A stretch of DNA of 64,000 nt from JBASEY01 sp049652745 (GTDB taxonomy: Bacteria > CSSED10-310), in the NCBI GenBank assembly GCA_049652745.1, contig JBASEY010000022.1, forward strand, positions 1-64,000, written 5' to 3'. How positions within the stretch are numbered: the first letter of the stretch is position 1; each line of letters opens with the position of its first letter. The position numbers were made by a program, and so were the translations under genes. Positions 24,381 to 33,935 of this stretch are shown here, one piece after another. The notes under the pieces were generated by a model that saw only the letters and a program-made list of their open reading frames with translations, was not told the origin of the DNA and searched no databases.

Positions 24381-27026
24381 TCATATTTTTTCTTGTTCCA
24401 TCAATTCCAGAAGCTTACCAATAATTTCAACTCCCTGAATGACATTTTTGTCGCGGAAGTTACCTTTTGGTCCACGGAAAGTATCGGTTGCCCACCAATA
24501 CCCATTATCGGATTTTTTTGCTCGAGCGCTATCTGTTTTGAGCCAGATATTTTTATTTTCGATAATTTCCAGGGACTTATCCGGAATCCATGCCAGCCAG
24601 CATTCCTGATTTTCCGGAGGGATTCTGAAGTACACGGCTATGTCATTCTTATCCAGGAAGATCACGATACTGCCATCCGTCGGTCTGACTTTAGGCGCCC
24701 GCTTCAAGAAAGATTTTAGAATATCCAAAGCTGTGTATAGCTCTTCATATCCTTTCCCTTTCTGCGGATTGACAAACGATGCCGTATCCCATTCTTGACG
24801 CTCTTTTGGCATAGAGGGAACTTCCAGCAGTATCGGTGTTGCCTCTTCCTCACCTTTTTCTGAAGGTTTAAACTTGGTTTTGGCGGTTCTTCCAGTCGAT
24901 ACGGCCCCTATTCTGGCAGGTTTTTCACGAGGTGGTACGGGTGTTGTAATTTCGAGCGAAGGCTGCGGAGTCGGTTTTAATTTAGGGAGTTTTATTTCAA
25001 AATCTTTGAGCTTCCGTAAATGCTCAGGCAATTCTTCCAATGCAGTCTCAGTATCTTTTCGACTTCTTCGAGCGGCTTCTTTCTTATCTTTCTTCTTGGA
25101 TTTGGCTTTGCCTGCTTTTTTATCGTCTTTAGCCGGTTCCAGCTTGACTCCTGGACCTTTTTCAGCATCCGTTGCCAACACTTCAGCAGGAACCTCTACA
25201 ACGTCCACCGATTCCACGACAACCGATTCCACTTTTTGCGTTTCTTCCTTGTAGCTCAACCTTAAAAACGGTCGAGTTGAATCAAATGAATAAAATCCAT
25301 CCATCGATTTAATCGGTAAAAAACAATCATAATCTTTCAATGTGGCAAGCACATCTTCTTTGCTTGCTTGACGAACCAGGTTAACCTCGGCCCACACCTG
25401 CCAACAGGAAAGGAAGGGATCCTTCGATGTGCGATATAGTTCTCGTATCAGCTCAGGAAGCAGCCAATCCATCTCCACCATCTCGTTTAACACTGCAAGA
25501 CGATCCCGTGTCAGGCCGAATCCATCATCAGCCTTGTCCAAGCTCACGGTAAACCGGTATGGGTTGTCGGGGTTCGACGTAAAAGCAACGATACCTCCTT
25601 CTAAAGGCAAACGATCCGAAAACAACATTTCCAAACCTAAAACAAGGTTTTTATCGACAATCACGAAACCGTCGTAACTATCCGACTCTTCTTCCAGATC
25701 CAAAACGATTTCATAAGCAGTGGGTTTTTTAGGAAAAATCGTTCGTATCAACTCAGAAGAACGTACCAAGCCGTATTTTCTGTCCAGTGCCGTTACGCGA
25801 ACGACAACATTATTTTTATCGCTGGAAGATAGTGTTTTTGTTTCATTATCCAGAAAACTCTGTTCAGCAGCCGTTACTTTATCCTTCTGCAGAGGCGACG
25901 GCGGTATAGGTAAAAGAACGGGCTCAAATTCTTTTCCTGCTTTCCAGGACGTGCGTAATTCGTTGGATTTGTGCACCCAGCCATCATCGAGCAGTCGAAC
26001 TGTTTCGTCGTCATTCAACAACAGATCTTCTAATTCTTGTAGATAAAAATCGTAATCCTGAGTGGCGATATTTACGCCGTAAATTCGATCCAACAGAACT
26101 ACGATGGTGTGTATTTCACTCGAACCCATCATTCTGGCTTTGACTTTGAAGTAGTCATTCACCAGTTTCTCTTTAATTTTGACAGGGACTTGCTTATCTG
26201 TTTTTTGCGCTTCAAAATAAAATTTGTCATTTTCCCGCTTGATACGTGGATCACGCGCAAGCTTAGCTCGTAAATTGGTTTTCTCCAATGGCAAATTCAA
26301 CACTTCTTCCGCCAACTCGTTCGCCGTCATTCTTCTCTGTGTTTGGCGTAGAAAATCAATCACTTTCTCAAGTTCTGCACTTTTTACGTAATGGCGTGGC
26401 TCCGTCGGTGCACTTTTCGGTGTTTCTTTCTTTTTTATCGAGAATTTATTTGAAGTTTTCGTGAATTTATTATCTTCTCGGTAAAAGAAGATCGATGCTT
26501 CCCTGGAACAACCTTCATCCGCTTGTAAAACCTCAAAAATTTCATCGATGGTCATCGCACGGTTTTTAGCTTTCAGGATTTTGTAAACCTTTTCGTTGAT
26601 CGAGCTTTTCCCGCTGAGGTAATAAAATTTTTTAGCGCTGTAGGTTACTGATTTTATTTTTTCATCTTCATCGAGCTGTAACTTTACCGAGCTGACAGGG
26701 ATACCTTGTTTTTTGGCAACGAGCTTCATTATTTCGTTAGCTGACATCGGCACTAAAATATCCGCTAAAATTTCGGAGACAACCTGCATGAGACTCGCTC
26801 CGTTTTTTAGTCGATATCCTCTAGCCGTTTTTTCAATCTGGTTGTTACGCAGCAAAAACAACCTTACATTCTCTTGGACATCTTCCGACGACATTCCTTT
26901 GAACATGTATTGCTGCATATGATCAGAAATCTGCTTCAATGAATGCACTTTCCCATCTATCAGCAACTGATGTATCAGTGCATGCATACTCATTCCAGTA
27001 CTGTCGCCGCTACTCCGTTTCGCCAT
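24381..27026 (-). CDS. 881-residue protein with tandem winged-helix domains, unknown
   Basis: No signal peptide, so cytoplasmic. The N-terminal third holds four clear and one possible winged-helix-like units (about 12-76, 79-141, 143-200, 216-277 and 283-353). Each has the rhythm 'helix - short basic turn - helix with (M)(S/T)xxEI - helix - hairpin ending in aromatic or basic residues'. This resembles RpoE-delta/HARE-HTH domains. A middle region (about 410-620) is a globular alpha/beta part, then a Lys/Glu-rich disordered linker (about 630-670) and a conserved-looking C-terminal domain with many Trp (about 760-881). I infer a nucleic-acid-associated protein, possibly transcription- or chromatin-related. 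The start has GGGAG about nine bases upstream. It is divergent from the pilB-like gene. Confidence 0.72.
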   Translation of the reverse strand: MAKRSSGDSTGMSMHALIHQLLIDGKVHSLKQISDHMQQYMFKGMSSEDVQENVRLFLLRNNQIEKTARGYRLKNGASLMQVVSEILADILVPMSANEIMKLVAKKQGIPVSSVKLQLDEDEKIKSVTYSAKKFYYLSGKSSINEKVYKILKAKNRAMTIDEIFEVLQADEGCSREASIFFYREDNKFTKTSNKFSIKKKETPKSAPTEPRHYVKSAELEKVIDFLRQTQRRMTANELAEEVLNLPLEKTNLRAKLARDPRIKRENDKFYFEAQKTDKQVPVKIKEKLVNDYFKVKARMMGSSEIHTIVVLLDRIYGVNIATQDYDFYLQELEDLLLNDDETVRLLDDGWVHKSNELRTSWKAGKEFEPVLLPIPPSPLQKDKVTAAEQSFLDNETKTLSSSDKNNVVVRVTALDRKYGLVRSSELIRTIFPKKPTAYEIVLDLEEESDSYDGFVIVDKNLVLGLEMLFSDRLPLEGGIVAFTSNPDNPYRFTVSLDKADDGFGLTRDRLAVLNEMVEMDWLLPELIRELYRTSKDPFLSCWQVWAEVNLVRQASKEDVLATLKDYDCFLPIKSMDGFYSFDSTRPFLRLSYKEETQKVESVVVESVDVVEVPAEVLATDAEKGPGVKLEPAKDDKKAGKAKSKKKDKKEAARRSRKDTETALEELPEHLRKLKDFEIKLPKLKPTPQPSLEITTPVPPREKPARIGAVSTGRTAKTKFKPSEKGEEEATPILLEVPSMPKERQEWDTASFVNPQKGKGYEELYTALDILKSFLKRAPKVRPTDGSIVIFLDKNDIAVYFRIPPENQECWLAWIPDKSLEIIENKNIWLKTDSARAKKSDNGYWWATDTFRGPKGNFRDKNVIQGVEIIGKLLELMEQEKI

Positions 27027-27294
27027 AATAAAACTCCCGTATCCCAGTCCGAATCTGTCGGATGAATTGAATATATTTATCCATTCACCCTTCTATCCGG
27101 GCGAGCAAGCTATTTTAGAATATGTGTAAAGCACTTGCAAGCAAAACCTTTACAAAGCTATTTAACCGCTGATCCTCCGACACCGTTGGATAGGAAAGCC
27201 GGCAGCGCCACCATCTCAAACTACCGCGCCTTGACAACCGCCACCAGGCATTCTTAAACTGCTATCGACCCATCTATCGGGAGGATATTAAAAA

Positions 27295-28992
27295 ATGGAA
27301 AATTGGAGCCAAGAACGAATCGCAGAAGCACTGAAAAATAAAAAAGTCATCACAGAAATGCAGCGACAGGAAGTGATGCAGATTCATAAAGAAACAGGAA
27401 AACAAGTAACGCTGATTATTTATGAAAAGAAAATGGCCTCAGACTCAAAAATCAATGTCAACCTCGCTCAACTCCAAGTAAATGACCTTGACAGCTATTT
27501 ATTGAAGGGAGACCTGCTGGAAAAATTCAAGGAAGAGCAAGTGCTTAAACACCTGGTCGTTCCACTGTTCACCATCGGAAGCAAATTATATGTGTCGATG
27601 GCAAACCCAAAAGATATCGAAGCTCAGCAAATGATCGGTTTTGCATCAGGCTATACACAAATCAGAAATATCGAGGCTTCTCCTGACGAAATTAAAAGCC
27701 TTTTAAATAAATATTATTCACGTAGAACCGCAATAAAAAAAGCGATCTCAGATCTGAAAACCACAACGAAACATGATCAACTTTTGGATGACCGACGATT
27801 CGCTACCATCGGAGTCTCACAAACAGACGCTCCTATCGTTCAACTTGTCGACGATTACCTGACACGAGCCCTGGAAAAAAACGCCTCCGATATCCATTTT
27901 GAACCCCTGGAAGACGGCCTCAAAATCCGTATGCGAATCGACGGATACCTCCAGACAATTGAAACCATCCCTTCATCGATTATCGGTCCAATCATTTCAA
28001 GACTAAAAATCATGTCCCAGATGAAAATTGACCTTCGAATGGTTCCCCAAGATGGACGGTTTTCCCGAATCATCAATGACCAGGAAATTGACTTTCGCGT
28101 CTCCAGCTTCCCCGGTATTTTTGGCGAATCAATCGTCATTCGATTGCTGAAAAGGCGATTCCTCATCCCCTTGGAACAACTGGGCCTTTCATCGGAAATG
28201 TTGAACAAATTTCAAAAAGCTATTCACACAGATCGCGGGATTTTGCTTGTCACAGGCCCGACCGGATGTGGAAAAACAACTACTCTTGTCACCATCGTCA
28301 ATGAAATTCGAAACCCGACAAAAAAGATCGTCACATTGGAAAACCCAGTTGAGTATCAGATCGATGGGGCTGTTCAAGGGCAAATTCATCCTCAGGCCGG
28401 ATTCACCTATGCAAAGGGTCTACAAGCCATACTTCGACACGACCCGAATGTCATCATGGTCGCTGAAATCCGAGATCAGGAGACTGCTTCGATCGCGACG
28501 GAGGCAGGTTTGACAGGTCACTTTGTCTTGTCGACACTCCACACAAAAAATGCGCCCGGCGCCATTGTACGTCTGCTTGAGATGGGGGTCGAACCCTATT
28601 TGATTTCGTCATCGTTGATAGGAGTTCTTGCCCAACGACTCGTGCGCCAAATCTGTCAAAATTGCAAAACTAGTTTTCAACCTTCACCCGCGCTTCTGCA
28701 ATCTGTAGGAATCAAAGAAGCGCCTGCGTCTTTGCAGTTGTACAAAGGAACAGGTTGTCGTGAATGCAATCACACAGGTTATTTAGGACGAACCGGGATT
28801 TTTGAACTAATGCTGGTTACCGATTATATGAGACAATTGATACTCCGCAAATCCAGCACTGCAGAAATCGAAATCGAAGCCAGAAAAACCGGCATGCAAA
28901 CGTTGAGACAAGACGGTATACGCAAGGCTCTTCAAGGGATAACGACCATTGAAGAAATCTTAATGGCAACACAGGATCATTCCATACACTGA
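27295..28992 (+). CDS. GspE/PilB-type secretion or pilus assembly ATPase
   Basis: 565 residues. It has an N-terminal MshEN-like domain (about 1-150) and the ATPase core with Walker A at 321-329 (GPTGCGKTT, Lys327). The Asp box (TLENPVEYQIDGAVQ) and Walker B/His box (MVAEIRDQETASIATEAGLTGH) follow, then a Zn-binding element CQNC...CREC. This hexameric cytoplasmic motor drives type II secretion or type IV pilus extension. No other pilus genes lie nearby, so the machine is encoded elsewhere. A GGGAGG RBS precedes it. The EF-G-like gene follows after 17 bp. Confidence 0.95.
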   Translation: MENWSQERIAEALKNKKVITEMQRQEVMQIHKETGKQVTLIIYEKKMASDSKINVNLAQLQVNDLDSYLLKGDLLEKFKEEQVLKHLVVPLFTIGSKLYVSMANPKDIEAQQMIGFASGYTQIRNIEASPDEIKSLLNKYYSRRTAIKKAISDLKTTTKHDQLLDDRRFATIGVSQTDAPIVQLVDDYLTRALEKNASDIHFEPLEDGLKIRMRIDGYLQTIETIPSSIIGPIISRLKIMSQMKIDLRMVPQDGRFSRIINDQEIDFRVSSFPGIFGESIVIRLLKRRFLIPLEQLGLSSEMLNKFQKAIHTDRGILLVTGPTGCGKTTTLVTIVNEIRNPTKKIVTLENPVEYQIDGAVQGQIHPQAGFTYAKGLQAILRHDPNVIMVAEIRDQETASIATEAGLTGHFVLSTLHTKNAPGAIVRLLEMGVEPYLISSSLIGVLAQRLVRQICQNCKTSFQPSPALLQSVGIKEAPASLQLYKGTGCRECNHTGYLGRTGIFELMLVTDYMRQLILRKSSTAEIEIEARKTGMQTLRQDGIRKALQGITTIEEILMATQDHSIH

Positions 28993-29009
28993 CCTGGAAA
29001 GGAGACATT

Positions 29010-31070
29010 TTGATACCGGTTAAAATCGAGTTTATCCGCAATTTTGGTGTAATGGCTCATATCGATGCTGGAAAAACCACACTGACGGAGCGCATGTTGT
29101 TCTATATGGGTTTCACTCACCGAATTGGAGAAGTGGATGATGGATCCACCATAACCGATTGGATGGAGCAGGAACGGAATCGGGGGATCACGATTACGTC
29201 TGCAGCCGTGACCTGCCCATTTTTAAAGCACCAGATGAACCTGATCGACACGCCGGGTCACGTCGATTTCACTGCGGAAGTTGAACGATGCCTTAGAGTC
29301 CTGGATGGCGCCATTGCCGTTTTTTGCGCTGTCGGCGGTGTCGAATCACAATCGGAAACCGTCTGGCATCAGGCGGACCGCTATTCAATCCCAAGAATTG
29401 TATTCATCAATAAAAATGACCGTACAGGAGCTGATTTTTACAATGTTCTTCAAATGATGCGGAATCGGCTGAACGCTTTGCCTTTGCCTTTGCAGATTCC
29501 TATCGGCGCTGAAGGCGAATTCAGAGGCGTCATCGATCTACTTCAGATGAAAGCGTTGATCTGGGATCAGGAAACCGGTATGGATTATACCGAACAACCC
29601 ATTCCGGAAGATATGTGCGAAAAAGCGATTGAAATGCATGAATTTCTTATCGAAACCCTCTCAGAATTCGATGACGTCATCCTTCAAAAATATCTGGAAA
29701 ATCAGGACATTTCCCCCGCTCTTCTCAAGCAGTCCATTCGCAAACACACTCTGGCGCTTGACGTCTACCCTGTTCTTTGCGGTTCAGCCCTGAAAAATAT
29801 CGGTATCCAGCCCGTTGTTGAAGCCGTTATCGATTACCTGCCTTCTCCTTTAGATTTGCCGCCGGTTATCGCTAAAGGATTAAACTCCGAAGAAACCATT
29901 AAAATCAAGACAGATCCCAAAGGCCCACTGTCCATGCTGGTCTTCAAAATCATGAATGACGCCGAAAAACGGAAACTGTTTTATATCCGTGTTTATTCGG
30001 GAAAATTGGAACCACCTTATAAAGTATATAATCCGCGAATTCGACAAGAAGAAAGAATCGGCCGACTTTTCAGAGTGTTCGCCAACAAGCGCGAACGACT
30101 TGAGACTCTCGGCGCCGGCGATATCGGCGCCGTCATCGGCCTGAAGAACTCCGTTACAGGCGATACGCTGTGTTCAGAAAACAATCCTCATTTTCTGGAG
30201 TCGATGGTTTTTCCCGAACCTGTCATTTTTGTCGCTATCGAGCCCAAAACTATTGCCGAACAGGATAAACTGGCGCAGGCTCTGGACGCACTGGCGGAAG
30301 AAGACCCGACCTTTCGGGTCAACATCGATGACGATACCGGCCAAACCATCATATCCGGCATGGGTGAATTGCACCTCGAAATCCTGATTTACCGCCTTCT
30401 GAACGATTTCAAAGTCAATGTTAAAGTTGGAAAACCGCAAGTCTCACACCGAGAAAGCATAGCTTCATCAGCAACACACGAAGAAATAAGCTCTCGGATC
30501 ATTGCCGGAGAAACACACTTTGCACATGTCGTACTAAAAGTTGAGCCGGCTGAAAGAGGGGCCGGTTTTTCGTTTGTCAATCGTGTCGACGATTCTGTGT
30601 TGCCTCCAAAATTCGTAACCTCCATTGAAAAAGGCATTCGTGACAGCCTGTTGTCCGGTATTCAGTTTGGCTACCCGATCGTCGATGTCACAGTGAACCT
30701 GCTTGGAGGCAGTTTTCATATGGACAACTCCCAAGAACTGGATTTTGAATATGCAGCGGCACAAGCATTCAGAGCCGCCTGTGAAAAAGCTTCCCCGGTT
30801 TTACTGTCGCCGATAATGGCTGTCGAAGTCATGACGCCCGAGGAATTTTTAGGCGATGTCATTACCAGCCTTCGGATTCGCAATGGTGACATCAAGGGCA
30901 TGTATACGGGAAAACAAATGCAATCCGTCACGGCTGAAGTTCCTCTGTCAAATATGTTCGGTTATTCAACAGACTTGCGTTCTACAACCCAAGGCCGAGC
31001 GACCTATTCTATGTCCTTGTCTCATTTCGACGTCGATAAAGAGGCCATGAAAAATCTGATGTTTGATTAA
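29010..31070 (+). CDS. Elongation factor G-like GTPase
   Basis: 686 residues. The five-domain EF-G layout is visible: GTPase loops AHIDAGKTT (16-24), DTPGH (80-84) and NKND (134-137, where the canonical factor has NKMD), then domain II and domain IV-V with PLSNMFGYSTDLRS. The switch region reads DWMEQERNRGITIT. EF-G catalyses translocation and assists ribosome recycling. The gene is not in a str operon (no rpsL, rpsG or tuf) and differs at canonical points, so it may be a second, specialised EF-G. The start is TTG with AAAGGAG five bases before. Confidence 0.9.
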   Translation: MIPVKIEFIRNFGVMAHIDAGKTTLTERMLFYMGFTHRIGEVDDGSTITDWMEQERNRGITITSAAVTCPFLKHQMNLIDTPGHVDFTAEVERCLRVLDGAIAVFCAVGGVESQSETVWHQADRYSIPRIVFINKNDRTGADFYNVLQMMRNRLNALPLPLQIPIGAEGEFRGVIDLLQMKALIWDQETGMDYTEQPIPEDMCEKAIEMHEFLIETLSEFDDVILQKYLENQDISPALLKQSIRKHTLALDVYPVLCGSALKNIGIQPVVEAVIDYLPSPLDLPPVIAKGLNSEETIKIKTDPKGPLSMLVFKIMNDAEKRKLFYIRVYSGKLEPPYKVYNPRIRQEERIGRLFRVFANKRERLETLGAGDIGAVIGLKNSVTGDTLCSENNPHFLESMVFPEPVIFVAIEPKTIAEQDKLAQALDALAEEDPTFRVNIDDDTGQTIISGMGELHLEILIYRLLNDFKVNVKVGKPQVSHRESIASSATHEEISSRIIAGETHFAHVVLKVEPAERGAGFSFVNRVDDSVLPPKFVTSIEKGIRDSLLSGIQFGYPIVDVTVNLLGGSFHMDNSQELDFEYAAAQAFRAACEKASPVLLSPIMAVEVMTPEEFLGDVITSLRIRNGDIKGMYTGKQMQSVTAEVPLSNMFGYSTDLRSTTQGRATYSMSLSHFDVDKEAMKNLMFD

Positions 31071-31101
31071 CACTTTTGGGGAAGGAAGGAGTAACAACAG
31101 A

Positions 31102-32334
31102 ATGAGTGTCATTCGTCTTCTGACTGCCGGAGAATCGCACGGATTTTCGTTGCTGGCTATTCTGGAAGGTATTCCATCAGGGCTGATGGTCGATCCTGAA
31201 AGCATCAATTTGCAAATCGCAAAACTTCAATCCAAATACAACCTTGCCGATGATCAGTCCATTCTTGGACATGAGGATGAGGTTTCCATTCTTTCCGGTG
31301 TACGATCCGGTGAAACGATGGGAGTGCCCATAACCCTTCAAATAGAAAATCGATATACGGGCCTGGCTCAAACCATGATGATTCACTCGATGGATAAACG
31401 CGTGACAGGCGCTTGGAGCACACCGCGGCCGGGATTTGCCGACCTTGCCGGGGCGATTAAATACGGTTACCGCGATCTGCGCTATGTCGATGAACGTGCA
31501 AGCGCCCGCGAAACCGCTATTCGAGTGGCCGCAGGAACAATCGCCTTACGATTTCTTTACCATTTCGGTATCGACATATTCAGCCATATCATAGCGATCG
31601 GCTCAGCTGAAGTCGGCCACATTCCATCCGACTTGGATGAATTGAGACGCCGGGTTGAAATCAGCACTGTTCGCTGCGCCGATCCGGAAGCCGCCGACAC
31701 CATGAATCTTGCCTTAGAGGCCGCTAGACGGGAGGGCGAAACGTTGGGCGGTATTTTTGAAGTGATTATAACCGGAGTGCCCGTCGGTCTCGGCTCATAT
31801 AACCAATGGGACAAGCGAATCGACGCACAACTCAGTATGGCTTTGATGAGCTTGCCGGGAGCCCGCGGGATTGAACTCGGCAGTGGCTTCAGAGCCGCCA
31901 GCCAGTCATCCGGAAACGCTCATGATGCGCTATACGTTAAACGGACAAGAGGAAAGGGTAAACGAGATATCGTCTATCGAGTTTCCAACAACAGCGGAGG
32001 CATAGAAGGCGGCGTGACAAACGGCAGCCCAATAGTCATGCGCGTTTGCCTGGCGCCTAACCCGGGACCGATGAAACCTATCCCATCGGTCAATTTGCAA
32101 ACCATGCATCCCGATCACCCTCCCAGGACTTTTGGAGAAGTCTGCGCAGTCGGGCCGATGAGCGTGGTTGGCGAAGCTATGGCTGCCCTGGTGATCGCTG
32201 ATAATATTTTGTTGAAATTCGGCGGGGATTCCATCGATGAAGTCAAAGAAAATTTCGAAGCCTACCAGGAGCGGCTCCCTTTTATTGTGTCTCCGGAACC
32301 ACCGGAAAATATTGAAGAAAACGAGTTCATATGA
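31102..32334 (+). CDS. aroC: Chorismate synthase
   Basis: 410 residues. Converts EPSP to chorismate with reduced FMN, the last step of the shikimate pathway. The N-terminal signature LLTAGESHGFSLLA is present, with the later RASARETAIRVAAGTIA and GGVTNGSPIVMRV family blocks. The chosen ATG has AAGGAAGGAG about ten bases upstream. The frame is open further up but overlaps the EF-G stop. aroB follows with ATGA overlap, so translation is coupled. Confidence 0.95.
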   Translation: MSVIRLLTAGESHGFSLLAILEGIPSGLMVDPESINLQIAKLQSKYNLADDQSILGHEDEVSILSGVRSGETMGVPITLQIENRYTGLAQTMMIHSMDKRVTGAWSTPRPGFADLAGAIKYGYRDLRYVDERASARETAIRVAAGTIALRFLYHFGIDIFSHIIAIGSAEVGHIPSDLDELRRRVEISTVRCADPEAADTMNLALEAARREGETLGGIFEVIITGVPVGLGSYNQWDKRIDAQLSMALMSLPGARGIELGSGFRAASQSSGNAHDALYVKRTRGKGKRDIVYRVSNNSGGIEGGVTNGSPIVMRVCLAPNPGPMKPIPSVNLQTMHPDHPPRTFGEVCAVGPMSVVGEAMAALVIADNILLKFGGDSIDEVKENFEAYQERLPFIVSPEPPENIEENEFI

Positions 32335-33425
32335 CCAAACCGTTTTACATTCACCATATTAAGCACGGCACAGGCAATTATCCCGTCGTTATCGGTCACG
32401 CAACCCTACCGTCGCTCCCTGAATTCATACCGGATACCCTCAAATCCCGCCGTGCCTGTATTGTATCAGATAAACATGTCGCTGAATTATACCAATATCA
32501 AATTTCTGAAATCCTGGAAAATTCAAAAATCAAACAACTTGAACCCTTCATCTTTCAGCCGGGGGAAAAATCCAAATCCCTCTCCACCGTCAAACGCCTT
32601 CTAAATCATCTGGTTCGACACCAGGTAACTCGTACTGATTTTATTCTCGGCCTCGGCGGAGGAGTTACAGGCGACCTGTCAGGCTTTGCGGCATCCATCT
32701 ATATGCGCGGCATCCCTCATATACAAATTCCAACCACACTACTCGCACAGGCTGATTCTTCCATTGGAGGTAAAACGGGTATCAATTTGCCGACAGGCAA
32801 AAACCTGGTAGGCTCATTTCATGCGCCTACCTTGGTTCTGTGTGACCTGAAAACACTCGATACCCTTCCCTTGCGTCATATCCGTAACGGCTTTGCTGAA
32901 ATTATCAAAATAGCGATTGTCGGAGACGCCGATCTTTTCATGTTTCTGGAGAATCATATTGAATCTCTATTGCATAAACAGGGTCGAATGGTATTGATGC
33001 AGGCTTTGATCACGGCCAATAAGCTGAAAAGCAAAATAGTGGAAGAAGATGAAAAAGAACACGGTATCCGAATATTTTTAAACCTGGGACACACCTACGC
33101 CCATGGCCTGGAATGCGTGGATGGTTACCGGACATTTTTACATGGAGAAGCCGTCGCTGTCGGTCTCCTGGCAGCAACACGCCTGGCAGTGATGTTGTCA
33201 ATATGTCATCGAGATGCCTTCGATAGGGTGAAAAACTTGCTCGAACTCTCGGGACTGCCCACCCAAATACACAATTTAAATAAAAACGCGCTTGTTGAAG
33301 CTATGAATCGAGACAAGAAAAATCGTTCGGGAAAATTGCGAATCGTTTTACCTGAGCGTATCGGTCAGGTAACGGTTGTCGATGACGTGAGTCCGGAACT
33401 TTTGGTACAAAGTCTCGAGATTTGA
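32331..33425 (+). CDS. aroB: 3-dehydroquinate synthase
   Basis: 364 residues. Second step of the shikimate pathway, NAD- and metal-dependent cyclisation of DAHP. The GGGVTGDLSGFAASIYMRG glycine-rich NAD site, the PTTLLAQADSSIGGKTG block and the H-containing NLGHTYAHGLE and LHGEAVAVG metal motifs are all visible. Its ATG overlaps the aroC stop (ATGA). It ends the gspE-like - EF-G-like - aroC - aroB run and converges on the TPR membrane gene (33-bp gap). Confidence 0.96.
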   Translation: MTKPFYIHHIKHGTGNYPVVIGHATLPSLPEFIPDTLKSRRACIVSDKHVAELYQYQISEILENSKIKQLEPFIFQPGEKSKSLSTVKRLLNHLVRHQVTRTDFILGLGGGVTGDLSGFAASIYMRGIPHIQIPTTLLAQADSSIGGKTGINLPTGKNLVGSFHAPTLVLCDLKTLDTLPLRHIRNGFAEIIKIAIVGDADLFMFLENHIESLLHKQGRMVLMQALITANKLKSKIVEEDEKEHGIRIFLNLGHTYAHGLECVDGYRTFLHGEAVAVGLLAATRLAVMLSICHRDAFDRVKNLLELSGLPTQIHNLNKNALVEAMNRDKKNRSGKLRIVLPERIGQVTVVDDVSPELLVQSLEI

Positions 33426-33458
33426 TATCTCCGCTTCGAAAATCGATTGATGAAATCT

Positions 33459-33926
33459 TCAACCGACAATGTTCTTGTAAAATCGATGAACCTGTTGCCG
33501 TTTGCTTTCCTTCTCCAAAACGGAATAAGCTTCTCGATACAACGATTCACCTTGTTTCTTATCTTTTAGGTCTATCAGTGCAGTTTCCAACAGTTCAATC
33601 CAAATATCCACTTCCTGAGGATACAAGTCTGCCAGCCGATGCAATTCTTTCAACGCTTCATCATACTTCTGCGCTTTTTTCATACTCCGTATCATACTGA
33701 AGGTCGGCTTTGTTTGTTTTCCGCTGTTGAGAGAGGCGAAGAAATCCGGAAATAAATATGTCAGGATATCGAACACAGGAAGGGCCAAGCTGACCACAAA
33801 AGTCGGCAGAATAAACGAAAACAACAAATGGGCTTGTTTATAAACCGCTACAGACAACATTATTGAAACCGGCAAAGTAAAAAGAATGATTTTTTTTAAT
33901 ACGACTCCCGTCCAGAAATTCTTCAT
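33459..33926 (-). CDS. Small membrane protein with TPR-like tail
   Basis: 155 residues. Two hydrophobic helices (about 13-30 and 35-60) are followed by a soluble helical segment with a TPR-like pair (KYDEALKELHRLADLYPQE and QGESLYREAYSVLEKES). Its ATG lies 9 bp after the stop of the PA14-glycosyltransferase gene on the same strand, so the two are one transcript. Its role may be to assist or scaffold that enzyme. No catalytic motif was seen. Confidence 0.75.
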   Translation of the reverse strand: MKNFWTGVVLKKIILFTLPVSIMLSVAVYKQAHLLFSFILPTFVVSLALPVFDILTYLFPDFFASLNSGKQTKPTFSMIRSMKKAQKYDEALKELHRLADLYPQEVDIWIELLETALIDLKDKKQGESLYREAYSVLEKESKRQQVHRFYKNIVG

Positions 33927-33935
33927 CAGGTCGCC

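Noticed and set aside
33422..33700. Plus-strand frame after aroB
   Set aside because: It lies entirely over the TPR membrane gene on the other strand, which has better composition and a clear operon partner.
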